Assembly (NCBI GenBank): GCA_012295275.1
Contig: CM022678.1
Span: 928,894-992,893 of the forward strand
Source of the DNA: Chrysomallon squamiferum
Taxonomy: Eukaryota; Mollusca; Gastropoda; Neomphalida; Peltospiridae
Length of the DNA: 64,000 nucleotides
Direction: 5' to 3'
The position numbers were made by a program, and so were the translations under genes. This document shows, piece after piece, positions 51,227 through 62,939 of the stretch; within the stretch, counting starts at the first letter, position 1; each line of letters begins with the position of its first letter. Below the pieces are notes generated by a model that did no database searches, was not told the origin of the DNA, and saw only the letters and a program-made list of their open reading frames with translations.

Positions 51227-51671
51227 CAGTAAAATAAAATAAATACATTGTTACAATTCACAACTTCAGTGCACGATTTCTGAAATGTTTTTTAAACTGC
51301 AACATTCTCAGAATTAGATATAATTACTAAATGTTTTCCATTTTCAGAAACATAAAAACCCTATTTTAATCCATATTTAGAGATATGTTAGCATGCTGTT
51401 TGACATATATACACTGTGTCTCTGAATATATTTTCGTGTATAGCCTTGTAATGTATGACTGAAGTTATATCTGTGTGCATGTATGTGTTCTTTGTATGTG
51501 CTAAGTGGTGGTAGAGGTATGCATATTTATATGTACCCTATCTATGTATTTATGAGCTCATTTCTACGTTGATCAGGTCGCAGTTTGTGAGAGAAAAGTA
51601 CTAATGACTACCATGTATTTTGTTATGTATAAGGCAAGTAGAAAAGAGAAAAGTTTAAATTTTCAACTTAC

Positions 51672-51737
51672 CGGATTTGTAGTTATCTCCTATTTGTGTA
51701 GCTTCGGACTGAGATCCGTTTGATTGCTGTTGACCTG
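51672..51737 (-). CDS. Microexon 25
   Basis: 66 nt; core SQSEATQIGDNY after GQQQSNG; acceptor TTATAACAG. Twin at microexon 38. Confidence 0.67.
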
Positions 51738-52178
51738 CTGTTATAACAGAGCGCATATATTTTTATAGTTCACAATTCAATGTAAATTTCTGAACATATT
51801 TTTAACTCCAAAATTCTGAGAATTATATATAATTCCTAAATGTAAGAGCATTTTCTGAAACATAAAGAAACAGTTTTAATATATATTTGGAATTACGTCA
51901 GGATGCAGATTAACATACGTGCTCAGTGTCTCTGAATATATTTGGGTGTATGTGTGTGTAACGCATGCTCATTTATATATGCGTGAATGTGTGTGTTAGT
52001 TTAGTGTGTAAAGTGATGGTAGCGGCATGTATGTTTGTATGTACGGTGTTTATGCATTGTGTGCTCGTTTCTACGTCGCTCAGATCACAGTGTGGGATAG
52101 AAACATACTAATCACTACTGTGTTTGGTTTTACCAATTAAATATGTAGTAACGAGAAAACTTCGAGCTTTTGACTTAC

Positions 52179-52244
52179 TCGATACAAAGCTATGTCCTAT
52201 TTGAGTAGAACCGGAATGAGATACATTTGATTCCTGAGGTCCTG
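52179..52244 (-). CDS. Microexon 26
   Basis: 66 nt; core SHSGSTQIGHSF after GPQESNV. Twin at microexon 39. Confidence 0.67.
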
Positions 52245-52692
52245 CTGTGAAACAGAGTTAATTCATTTTTATAATTCACAAATTCAATACACAATTTCTC
52301 AAGATATTTTAAACTGCAAGTTTCTCAGCATTACATATAATTATTAAATGTATTAGCATTTTTTTAAATATAAAAATATTGTTTTTATCCATATTTAGAG
52401 ACATGTTAGGATGCAGATTGACATACACACATTCTGTCTCTGTCTGAATATATTTACGTGTGTATCTGAGTAATTCATGTCTGCATATATATTTGTGTGC
52501 ATGTATGTTTTCTTTGTTTGTTATAAGTGATGGTAGAGGTATGTATGTTTATGTGTACCCTATATATGTATTCGTGAGCACATTTCTACATTGTCCGGGT
52601 CACAGTTTGTGAGATAAGAATACTAATGAATACTACGTTTTCTGTTATGCATTAGACATGTAGAGAAGAGAAAACTGTCAATTTTAACTTAC

Positions 52693-52758
52693 CTGATGTG
52701 TAGTTATCACCTATTCGTGTAGAACTGGAATGAGATTCGTTTGATTGCCGTTGACCTC
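52693..52758 (-). CDS. Microexon 27
   Basis: 66 nt; core SHSSSTRIGDNY after GQRQSNE; acceptor GTCACAG. Twin at microexon 40. Confidence 0.67.
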
Positions 52759-52986
52759 CTGTGACACACAGTAAATAAATATTTATATAATTCACAATTT
52801 CAGTTCACAATTTCTGAAAATATTTTAAACTGCAAAAATCTGAGAATTAGATATAATTATTAAATGTATTAGCATTTTCTGAAAGAAACAAAAACCTTCT
52901 GTTATATATTTAGAGATATGTCAGCATTCAGATTAACATGCATACACGCCTATATGTCTGTGTAATGCATGCCTTCATATATATAC

Positions 52987-52996
<10 letters not shown>

Positions 52997-53050
<54 letters not shown>
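52997..53050. repeat. (TG)n microsatellite in an array intron
   Basis: About 50 bp of TG; its duplicate is at about 59497-59551 and is 2 bp longer. Confidence 0.9.
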
Positions 53051-53242
53051 TGTATCTATTCTTTGTATGTGCTAAGTGATGGTACAGGTAGGTACGTTTA
53101 TACATACTCTGTCTATGCATTGATGTGCACGTTTCGACATTGCTCAGATCACAGTGTGGTATAGAAAAGTACTAATGACTGCTGTGTTTTCTTTTACCGA
53201 TTAAATATGTAGTGACGAGAACACTTTGAGATTTGTACTTAC

Positions 53243-53307
53243 TCGATACAGAGTTATCTCCTAGCTGTGTAGAACCGAATGAGATACCTTCGACTCCTGT
53301 TGTCCTG
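53243..53307 (-). pseudogene. Microexon 28, 65 nt with a 1-nt loss
   Basis: The same G is missing as in microexon 24 (CCGAATG). The twin, microexon 41, is intact with core SHSGSTQLGDNS. Confidence 0.6.
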
Positions 53308-53748
53308 CTATGAAACAGAGTAAATACATTTTGTAATTCACAACTTCAATTCACAATTTCTCAAAATATTTTAAACTATAAAATTCTGAGAGTTAGTTAT
53401 AATAACTAAATGTACTAGCTTTATCTGAAACACAAAAAACTATTTTTCTCTATATTTAAAAAGATGTTAGCATGCAGATTGACATACATACATTGTGTCT
53501 CTCAATATATTCGCGTGTATCTCTGTGTAATGCATGTGTGCATATATGTGTGTGTGGATGAATCTGTTCTTTGTATGTGCTAACTGATCGTAGAGGTATA
53601 TATGTTTATATTACCGTGCCTATGCATTTATGTGCATGTTTCTATGTTGATCAGATCACAGTGTGAATAGTACAACACTAATGACTACTACGTATTCTTT
53701 TATTTATTACACATGCAGAGAAGAGAAAACTGTGAATTGTTCATTTAC

Positions 53749-53814
53749 CAGATACGCAGTTATCTCCTATGTTTGTAGAACCGGAATGATATACGTTTGA
53801 CACCTGTTCTCCTT
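53749..53814 (-). CDS. Microexon 29
   Basis: 66 nt; core YHSGSTNIGDNC after GEQVSNV; donor GTAAAT. Twin at microexon 42. Confidence 0.67.
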
Positions 53815-54261
53815 CTGTGAAACAGAGTAAATATATTATTATAATTCACAATTTGATTCCACAGTTTCTGAAAAATGTTTAAGTGCACAATTCTCAGAAT
53901 TAGACATAAGTACCAAATGTATTAGCAATTTATGAAACACAAATAAACTGTTTTCACCTATATTTAGAGATATGTCAGCATAGAGATTAAAATACATAGA
54001 CTGTGTCTGTGTCTGAATATTTTATGTGTATATATGTGTAATGCATGTCTGCAAATATATTTGTGTGCATGTACGTGTTCTTTGTATGTGCTAAGTGGTG
54101 GTAGAGGTATGTATGTTTATATGTACCCTATCTATGTATTTATGTGCACATTTCTACGTTGCTCGGGTCACAGTTGTGGTAGAAAAATACTAATGACTAC
54201 TGTGTATTCTGTTATCTATTAAACAAGTGGTGATGAGAAAAACGTTCAATTCTTAACTTAC

Positions 54262-54327
54262 CGGATATGAAGTTATCCCCTATTTGTGTAGAACCGGAAT
54301 GAGATACCTTTAATTCCTGTTTTCCTG
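54262..54327 (-). CDS. Microexon 30
   Basis: 66 nt; core SHSGSTQIGDNF after GKQELKV. Twin at microexon 43. Confidence 0.67.
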
Positions 54328-54707
54328 CTGTGAAACAAAGAAAATATATTTTTATAATTCACAACTTCAATGAACAATTTCTGAAAATATTTTAAACTGC
54401 AAAATTCTGAGAATTAGATATAATCAATAAATATATTAACATTTTTCGAAAGATAAAGAAACTGTTTTAATCTCTATTTAGATATACATCAGAATGCAGA
54501 TTAACATACATACACTGCCTCTCTGAATATATATGCGTATATGTCTGTTGAATGTATGGCTGCATATATATGTATCCTATCTATGTATTTATGTTCACAT
54601 TCCTAAGTTGCTCAGGTCATAGATTGAGATAGAAAAATACTGACTACTATGTATTCTGTCATCTATTAAACATGTAGAGAAGACAAAACTTTTAGTATTT
54701 AACCTAC

Positions 54708-54773
54708 TGGATATGTAGTTATCTCCTATTTGTGTAAAACCGGAATGAGGTACTTTTGATTGCAGCTCTCCTG
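54708..54773 (-). CDS. Microexon 31
   Basis: 66 nt; core PHSGFTQIGDNY after GELQSKV; donor GTAGG. Twin at microexon 44, from which it differs at three residues. Confidence 0.67.
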
Positions 54774-55174
54774 CTGTGAAAGACAGTAAATACATTTTTA
54801 TAATTCACAAGTTCAATTGACAATTTCTGAAAATATTTTTAAGTGCAAAATTTTCAGAATTAGACATAAATGTCAAATGTATTAGCATTTTCTGTAACAT
54901 AAATAAACCGTTTTTATCAATATTTAAAAATATCTTAGCATGCATTTTGAAACACGTACATTGTGTCTCTGTCTGAATATATTTGCATGTATATGTGTAA
55001 TGCATGTCTGTATATATATTTATGTGCATGCATGTGTTCTTTTTATGTTCTCAGTGATGGTATGTTCTGTTATATGGATGAATTTAAGAGCACATTTCTA
55101 CGTAGCTCAGGTCACAGTTTGTGAGAGAAATATACTGATGACTACTATGTATTCCGTTATGTATTAGACATAGT

Positions 55175-55212
55175 AGTTACGGAATGAGATATGTTTAATT
55201 CCTGTTCTCCTG
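55175..55212 (-). pseudogene. Microexon 32, truncated
   Basis: Only the first half is left (GEQELNISHS-like), the donor side is deleted and the acceptor CACAG has become CACCG. Confidence 0.6.
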
Positions 55213-55650
55213 CGGTGAAACATAGTAAATATATTTTTGTAATTCACAAATTCAATTTACAATTTCTGAAAATATTTTAACCTGCAAAATTTTGAGAATT
55301 AGATATAATTATTAAAACGATTAGGATTTTTGGAAACATAAAGATACCCTATTAATTGATATTTAGAGATATGTAATTATGTAAATTAACATATATACAC
55401 TGTGTCTCTATTTGAACATATTTACGTATATGTCTGTGCAATCTTTGCCTGCATATATAACTGTGTAGATGTATCTATCCTTTGTTCGTGCTAAGTAATG
55501 GTACAGGTATTTGTGTTGATATGTACCACCTCTATGTATTTCTGTGTCGTTTCTACATTGTGCAGGTCACAGTGTGGGATAGAAAAATACTAATGACTAC
55601 TGTGTTTTCTTTCAATTATTAAACATATGATTAGAAAACTTTTAACTTAC

Positions 55651-55716
55651 TGGATACAAAATGATCTCCTATTTGAGCAGAACCGGAATGAGATACATTT
55701 GGTTCCTGTTGTCCTT
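55651..55716 (-). CDS. Microexon 33
   Basis: 66 nt; core SHSGSAQIGDHF after GQQEPNV; splice sites intact. Confidence 0.67.
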
Positions 55717-56144
55717 CTGTGAAACAGAGTAAAAACATCTTTATAATTCACAAATTCAACTCACAATTTATGAAAATATTCTTAAGTGCAAAATTCTTAC
55801 AGTTAGTCATAATTACTAAATTTATTAGTTTTTTTTTCTTTTTAAACATAAAAAAATCTGGTTTTTTCTATATTTAGAAATATATTAACATGCAGATTGA
55901 CATACATAAACTGTGTCTATATCTGATAATACATGTCTGCATATGTATTTGTGTGCATGTAAGTGTTCTTTGTACCTGCTCAGTTATGGTAGAGATATGT
56001 ATGTTTATATGTACCCTATCAATATTTATGTGCACATTTCACGTTGCTCAGGTAACAGTTTAAGAGAGAAAAATAGTAATGACTATTGTGTATTCTGACA
56101 TCTATGAGACGTAGTGAAGAGAAAACTTTCTGTTTCTAACTTAC

Positions 56145-56210
56145 CGGATTTGTAGTTGTCTCCTATTTGTGTAGATCCGGAATGAGACAAGTTTGCTTTC
56201 TGTTGTCCTG
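56145..56210 (-). CDS. Microexon 34
   Basis: 66 nt; core SHSGSTQIGDNY after GQQKANL; marks the junction between the two 6.5-kb copies. Confidence 0.68.
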
Positions 56211-56658
56211 CTGTAAAACAGAGAAAATACATTTTTATAATTCACAACTTCAATGCACAATTTCTGAAAATATTTTAACTGGAAAATTCTCTGAATTCGA
56301 TATAATTATTAAATGAATTAACACTTTTTAAAACATAATAAACCGATTTTTTATCCATATTTAGAAATATATTAGCATGCAGATTGACATACATACACTG
56401 TTTCGAAGTCTGAATATATTTGCGTGTATGTCAGTGTAATGTATGTCTGCATATATATTTTTGTCCATGTACGTGTTCTTCGTATGTGCTCAGAGATGGT
56501 AGATGTATGTATGTTTATATGTACCCTAACTACGTATTGATGTGCACATATCTACCTTGTTCAGGTCACAGTTGTGAGACAAAAATACTAATGAATACTA
56601 TGTATTCTTATATCTATTAGATATGTAGTGAAGAGAAAACTTTCAATTTTTATCTTAC

Positions 56659-56724
56659 CGGATTTGTAGTCGTCTCCTACGTGTTTAGAACCGGAATGAG
56701 ATGCGTTTGATTGCTGTCGTCCTC
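56659..56724 (-). CDS. Microexon 35
   Basis: 66 nt; core SHSGSKHVGDDY; twin of microexon 22. Confidence 0.68.
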
Positions 56725-57170
56725 CTATGAAAGATAGTAAATACATTTTCATAAATCACAACTTCAATGCACTATTTTTGACAATATTTTTAACTGCAAA
56801 ATTCTGAGAATTAGATATAATTTCTAAATGTATTAGCTTTTTCTTGAAACACAAATACACCGTTTTCATCTATATTAAAAGATATGTCATCACGCATATA
56901 AACATACATACACTGTTTCTCTCAATATATATTGCGTATATGTTTGTGTAATGAGTGTCTTCATATATATTTGTGCGCATGTATTTGTTCTTAGTATGTG
57001 CTCAGTGTTGGTACAAGTATGTACGTTTATATGCATCCTATCTATGAATTTATGTTCACATTTCTACGTGGCTCGTGTAACAGTTTGTGAGAGAAAAATA
57101 CTAATGACTATTGTGTATTCTGATATGTGTTAGACATGTAGTGAAGAGAAAACGTTCAGTTTTAACTTAC

Positions 57171-57233
57171 CAGATTTGTAGTTGTCTCCTATTTGTATTG
57201 ATCCGGAATGAGATACGTCTGCTTTCTGTCCTG
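57171..57233 (-). CDS. Microexon 36 (63 nt)
   Basis: Core SHSGSIQIGDNY; twin of microexon 23. Confidence 0.68.
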
Positions 57234-57660
57234 CTGTAAAACAGAGAAAATACATTGCTACAATTCACAACTTCATTGCACAATTTCTTAAAATATTTTA
57301 AACTGTTAAATTTTGAGAATTAGATATAATTATTAAATGTATTAGATTTTTTTGAAATATGAAGAAAATGTTTTAATATATATTTACAGATATGTCAGCA
57401 TGTAGATTAACATAAATACACTGCGTATCTGAAAATATTTGCGTATGTGTCTGTGTAATTTATTCCTCCATATATATGCTATTGGATGTATCCCTTTTTT
57501 CTGTGTGTGCTAAGTGATTTTAGAGGTATGTATGTTTATCTTACCCTGTCTGTGCATTGATGTGCCTGTTTCTACGCTGGTCTGATCACAGTGTGGTATA
57601 GAAAAATACTAATGACTACTAGACATCTAGTAAAGAGAACACTTTCAATTTTTAACTTAC

Positions 57661-57726
57661 CGGATTTGTAATTATCTCCTATTTGTGTAGATCCGGAATG
57701 AGATCCGTTTGATTGCTGTCGTCCTG
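57661..57726 (-). CDS. Microexon 37
   Basis: 66 nt; core SHSGSTQIGDNY after GRQQSNG; intact twin of the frameshifted microexon 24. Confidence 0.68.
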
Positions 57727-58171
57727 CAGTAAAATAAAATAAATACATTGTTACAATTCACAACTTCAGTGCACGATTTCTGAAATGTTTTTAAACTGCA
57801 ACATTCTCAGAATTAGATATAATTACTAAATGTTTTCCATTTTCAGAAACATAAAAAACCCTATTTTAATCCATATTTAGAGATATGTTAGCATGCTGTT
57901 TGACATATATACACTGTGTCTCTGAATATATTTTCGTGTATAGCCTTGTAATGTATGACTGAAGTTATATCTGTGTGCATGTATGTGTTCTTTGTATGTG
58001 CTAAGTGGTGGTAGAGGTATGCATATTTATATGTACCCTATCTATGTATTTATGAGCTCATTTCTACGTTGATCAGGTCGCAGTTTGTGAGAGAAAAGTA
58101 CTAATGACTACCATGTATTTTGTTATGTATAAGGCAAGTAGAAAAGAGAAAAGTTTAAATTTTCAACTTAC

Positions 58172-58237
58172 CGGATTTGTAGTTATCTCCTATTTGTGTA
58201 GCTTCGGACTGAGATCCGTTTGATTGCTGTTGACCTG
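58172..58237 (-). CDS. Microexon 38
   Basis: 66 nt; core SQSEATQIGDNY; twin of microexon 25. Confidence 0.67.
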
Positions 58238-58678
58238 CTGTTATAACAGAGCGCATATATTTTTATAGTTCACAATTCAATGTAAATTTCTGAACATATT
58301 TTTAACTCCAAAATTCTGAGAATTATATATAATTCCTAAATGTAAGAGCATTTTCTGAAACATAAAGAAACAGTTTTAATATATATTTGGAATTACGTCA
58401 GGATGCAGATTAACATACGTGCTCAGTGTCTCTGAATATATTTGGGTGTATGTGTGTGTAACGCATGCTCATTTATATATGCGTGAATGTGTGTGTTAGT
58501 TTAGTGTGTAAAGTGATGGTAGCGGCATGTATGTTTGTATGTACGGTGTTTATGCATTGTGTGCTCGTTTCTACGTCGCTCAGATCACAGTGTGGGATAG
58601 AAACATACTAATCACTACTGTGTTTGGTTTTACCAATTAAATATGTAGTAACGAGAAAACTTCGAGCTTTTGACTTAC

Positions 58679-58744
58679 TCGATACAAAGCTATGTCCTAT
58701 TTGAGTAGAACCGGAATGAGATACATTTGATTCCTGAGGTCCTG
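58679..58744 (-). CDS. Microexon 39
   Basis: 66 nt; core SHSGSTQIGHSF; twin of microexon 26. Confidence 0.67.
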
Positions 58745-59193
58745 CTGTGAAACAGAGTTAATTCATTTTTATAATTCACAAATTCAATACACAATTTCTC
58801 AAGATATTTTAAACTGCAAGTTTCTCAGCATTACATATAATTATTAAATGTATTAGCATTTTTTTAAATATAAAAATATTGTTTTTATCCATATTTAGAG
58901 ACATGTTAGGATGCAGATTGACATACACACATTCTGTCTCTGTCTGAATATATTTACGTGTGTATCTGAGTAATTCATGTCTGCATATATATTTGTGTGC
59001 ATGTATGTTTTCTTTGTTTGTTATAAGTGATGGTAGAGGTATGTATGTTTATGTGTACCCTATATATGTATTCGTGAGCACATTTCTACATTGTCCGGGT
59101 CACAGTTTGTGAGATAAGAATACTAATGAATACTACGTTTTCTGTTATGCATTAGACATGTAGAGAAGAGAAAACTGTCAATTTTTAACTTAC

Positions 59194-59259
59194 CTGATGT
59201 GTAGTTATCACCTATTCGTGTAGAACTGGAATGAGATTCGTTTGATTGCCGTTGACCTC
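59194..59259 (-). CDS. Microexon 40
   Basis: 66 nt; core SHSSSTRIGDNY; twin of microexon 27. Confidence 0.67.
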
Positions 59260-59487
59260 CTGTGACACACAGTAAATAAATATTTATATAATTCACAATT
59301 TCAGTTCACAATTTCTGAAAATATTTTAAACTGCAAAAATCTGAGAATTAGATATAATTATTAAATGTATTAGCATTTTCTGAAAGAAACAAAAACCTTC
59401 TGTTATATATTTAGAGATATGTCAGCATTCAGATTAACATGCATACACGCCTATATGTCTGTGTAATGCATGCCTTCATATATATAC

Positions 59488-59553
<66 letters not shown>

Positions 59554-59745
59554 TGTATCTATTCTTTGTATGTGCTAAGTGATGGTACAGGTAGGTACGT
59601 TTATACATACTCTGTCTATGCATTGATGTGCACGTTTCGACATTGCTCAGATCACAGTGTGGTATAGAAAAGTACTAATGACTGCTGTGTTTTCTTTTAC
59701 CGATTAAATATGTAGTGACGAGAACACTTTGAGATTTGTACTTAC

Positions 59746-59811
59746 TCGATACAGAGTTATCTCCTAGCTGTGTAGAACCGGAATGAGATACCTTCGACTC
59801 CTGTTGTCCTG
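59746..59811 (-). CDS. Microexon 41
   Basis: 66 nt; core SHSGSTQLGDNS after GQQESKV; intact twin of microexon 28. Confidence 0.67.
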
Positions 59812-60253
59812 CTATGAAACAGAGTAAATACATTTTTGTAATTCACAACTTCAATTCACAATTTCTCAAAATATTTTAAACTATAAAATTCTGAGAGTTA
59901 GTTATAATAACTAAATGTACTAGCTTTATCTGAAACACAAAAAACTATTTTTCTCTATATTTAAAAAGATGTTAGCATGCAGATTGACATACATACATTG
60001 TGTCTCTCAATATATTCGCGTGTATCTCTGTGTAATGCATGTGTGCATATATGTGTGTGTGGATGAATCTGTTCTTTGTATGTGCTAACTGATCGTAGAG
60101 GTATATATGTTTATATTACCGTGCCTATGCATTTATGTGCATGTTTCTATGTTGATCAGATCACAGTGTGAATAGTACAACACTAATGACTACTACGTAT
60201 TCTTTTATTTATTACACATGCAGAGAAGAGAAAACTGTGAATTGTTCATTTAC

Positions 60254-60319
60254 CAGATACGCAGTTATCTCCTATGTTTGTAGAACCGGAATGATATACG
60301 TTTGACACCTGTTCTCCTT
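60254..60319 (-). CDS. Microexon 42
   Basis: 66 nt; core YHSGSTNIGDNC; twin of microexon 29. Confidence 0.67.
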
Positions 60320-60768
60320 CTGTGAAACAGAGTAAATATATTATTATAATTCACAATTTGATTCCACAGTTTCTGAAAAAATGTTTAAGTGCACAATTCT
60401 CAGAATTAGACATAAGTACCAAATGTATTAGCAATTTATGAAACACAAATAAACTGTTTTCACCTATATTTAGAGATATGTCAGCATAGAGATTAAAATA
60501 CATAGACTGTGTCTGTGTCTGAATATTTTTATGTGTATATATGTGTAATGCATGTCTGCAAATATATTTGTGTGCATGTACGTGTTCTTTGTATGTGCTA
60601 AGTGGTGGTAGAGGTATGTATGTTTATATGTACCCTATCTATGTATTTATGTGCACATTTCTACGTTGCTCGGGTCACAGTTGTGGTAGAAAAATACTAA
60701 TGACTACTGTGTATTCTGTTATCTATTAAACAAGTGGTGATGAGAAAAACGTTCAATTCTTAACTTAC

Positions 60769-60834
60769 CGGATATGAAGTTATCCCCTATTTGTGTAGAA
60801 CCGGAATGAGATACCTTTAATTCCTGTTTTCCTG
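60769..60834 (-). CDS. Microexon 43
   Basis: 66 nt; core SHSGSTQIGDNF; twin of microexon 30. Confidence 0.67.
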
Positions 60835-61214
60835 CTGTGAAACAAAGAAAATATATTTTTATAATTCACAACTTCAATGAACAATTTCTGAAAATATTTT
60901 AAACTGCAAAATTCTGAGAATTAGATATAATCAATAAATATATTAACATTTTTCGAAAGATAAAGAAACTGTTTTAATCTCTATTTAGATATACATCAGA
61001 ATGCAGATTAACATACATACACTGCCTCTCTGAATATATATGCGTATATGTCTGTTGAATGTATGGCTGCATATATATGTATCCTATCTATGTATTTATG
61101 TTCACATTCCTAAGTTGCTCAGGTCATAGATTGAGATAGAAAAATACTGACTACTATGTATTCTGTCATCTATTAAACATGTAGAGAAGACAAAACTTTT
61201 AGTATTTAACCTAC

Positions 61215-61280
61215 TGGATATGTAGTTATCTCCTATTTGTGTAGAACCGGAATGAGGTACTTTTGATTGCTGCTCTCCTG
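61215..61280 (-). CDS. Microexon 44
   Basis: 66 nt; core PHSGSTQIGDNY after GEQQSKV; twin of microexon 31. The next unit to the right (near 61557) lacks an exon. Confidence 0.67.
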
Positions 61281-61870
61281 CTGTGAAAGACAGTAAATAC
61301 ATTTTTATAATTCACAAGTTCAATTGACAATTTCTGAAAATATTTTTAAGTGCAAAATTTTCCGAATTAGACATAAATGTCAAATGTATTAGCATTTTCT
61401 GTAACATAAATAAACCGTTTTTATCAATATTTAAAAATATCTTAGCATGCATTTTGAAACACGTACATTGTGTCTCTGTCTGAATATATTTGCATGTATA
61501 TGTGTAATGCATGTCTGTATATATATTTATGTGCATCCATATGTTCTTTGTATGTTCAGAGTAAATAATTTTTATAATTCACAACTTCAATGCCCAGTTT
61601 TTGAAAATATTTTAAACTATAGAATTCTGAGAATTAGATATAATTATTAAATTTATTATTATTTTTCGAAACGTAAAGAAACTGTTTTAATCTATATTTA
61701 CAGACATGTCAGCGTGCAGATTAACACACATACACTGTTATTTCTATATGTAACTTTCTTTATCTATATGTAGAGATATGACAGCCTGCAGTTTAATATA
61801 TATACACCGTGTCTCTGTTTGAATATATTTGTGTGCATGTCTGTGTATGGATGTCTGCATATACATTTAC

Positions 61871-62080
61871 AGGTATGTATGTTTATATGTACTCTGTCTA
61901 TGTATGTTTATATGTACTCTGTCTATATATGTTTATATGTACTGTGTTTGTATATGTCTATATGTACTGTGTCTACGTATGTTTATATGTACTGTGTCTA
62001 TGTATGGTTATATGTACTGTGTCTATATATGTTTGTACATACTGTGTCTATATATGTTTATATGTACTGTGTCTCTGTAG
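61871..62080. repeat. 25-bp minisatellite in an array intron
   Basis: About eight units of TATGTTTATATGTACTGTGT plus CTATG, with small changes. It sits in a segment repeated at about 63650-64000 with a 1880-bp shift. Confidence 0.85.
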
Positions 62081-62202
62081 TTATGTGCACGTTTGTATGT
62101 TTTTCAGGTCACAGTGTGTGGCGGATAATTACTAATCACTACTATGTATTCTGTTATCAATTAAACAGGTAGACAAGAGAAAACATTTAGTTTTTGACTT
62201 AC

Positions 62203-62268
62203 TGGATTCCCAATTTTCTCCTATTTGTGTAGAACCGGAATAAAATGGGTTTGATAGCTGATGTCTGG
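62203..62268 (-). CDS. Microexon 45
   Basis: 66 nt; core FYSGSTQIGENW after RHQLSNP. Intermediate in character between the main array and the acidic exons to the right. Confidence 0.66.
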
Positions 62269-62438
62269 CTGTGAAGCAGATTAAACACATATTTATAATT
62301 CACAACTTCAATGCACAGTTTCCGAAAATATTTTTAACAGCAAAATTTAGTGTGGGATAGAAAGATAGTAATAATTATTGTGTTTTCTTTTTCCTGATAA
62401 ACATGTAGAGAAGAGAAAACTTTCAGTTTTTAACTTAC

Positions 62439-62504
62439 CGGATTCCCAAATTTCTCCTATTTGTGTAGAACTGGAATGAAATGGGTTTGATAGCTGATGT
62501 CTGA
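62439..62504 (-). CDS. Microexon 46
   Basis: 66 nt; core FHSSSTQIGEIW after RHQLSNP. Only 170 bp of intron separate it from microexon 45, the shortest spacing in the array. Confidence 0.66.
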
Positions 62505-62876
62505 CTGTGAAACAGATTAAACACATATTTATAATTCACAACTTCAATACACAATTTCTGAAAGACTTTTTACGCTACAGATTCTGAATTAATTCTTAAA
62601 TGTAGTAGCACTTTTTGAAGCAGGAAACACTGTTTTTAATCGATATGTAGAGATATGACAGCATGTTCTGCTTGAATATATCTGAGTGTATGTGTATATG
62701 TATATTTGTGCATATGTATCGATTCTGTGTTTCTGCTAAGTGTAGATACAGGTCTGTGTGATTATATGTATTGTGTCTATACATAGAGTGTGTGACGTAA
62801 AAATACTAATCACAACTATGTATTCTGGTATCTATTAAACATGTAGACACGAGAAAACTTTTAGTTTTTAGCTTAC

Positions 62877-62939
62877 CGGATTCTTCGTTGTCTTCTGTTT
62901 CAGTAGAATCAGAATCAGATTCTTCTGCTGGGGACTTTC
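62877..62939 (-). CDS. Microexon 47 (63 nt, acidic)
   Basis: Acceptor CATTCTAG; reads KSPAEESDSDSTETEDNEES; donor GTAAG; phase 1-1. It aligns with the main repeat (SDSDSTETEDNEES against SHSGSTQIGDNYKS) but the Gln and Gly of the core are replaced by acidic or small polar residues. Confidence 0.65.

Larger units (their letters stand above)
49700..61540. repeat. Near-identical tandem duplication of 6.5 kb
   Basis: The unit 49700-56200 is repeated from 56200; near identity lasts to about 55030 in the first copy and 61537 in the second. Twin exons keep the same order (22-31 and 35-44). The offset drifts from 6500 to 6507 through small indels, nearly all in homopolymers or the (TG)n run. Confidence 0.92.

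Noticed and set aside
41051-54795. Short - strand frames that contain a microexon plus flanking intron as separate small genes
   Set aside because: The frames merely run through an acceptor and donor. The conserved CACAG and GTAAG borders show the exon is the unit.
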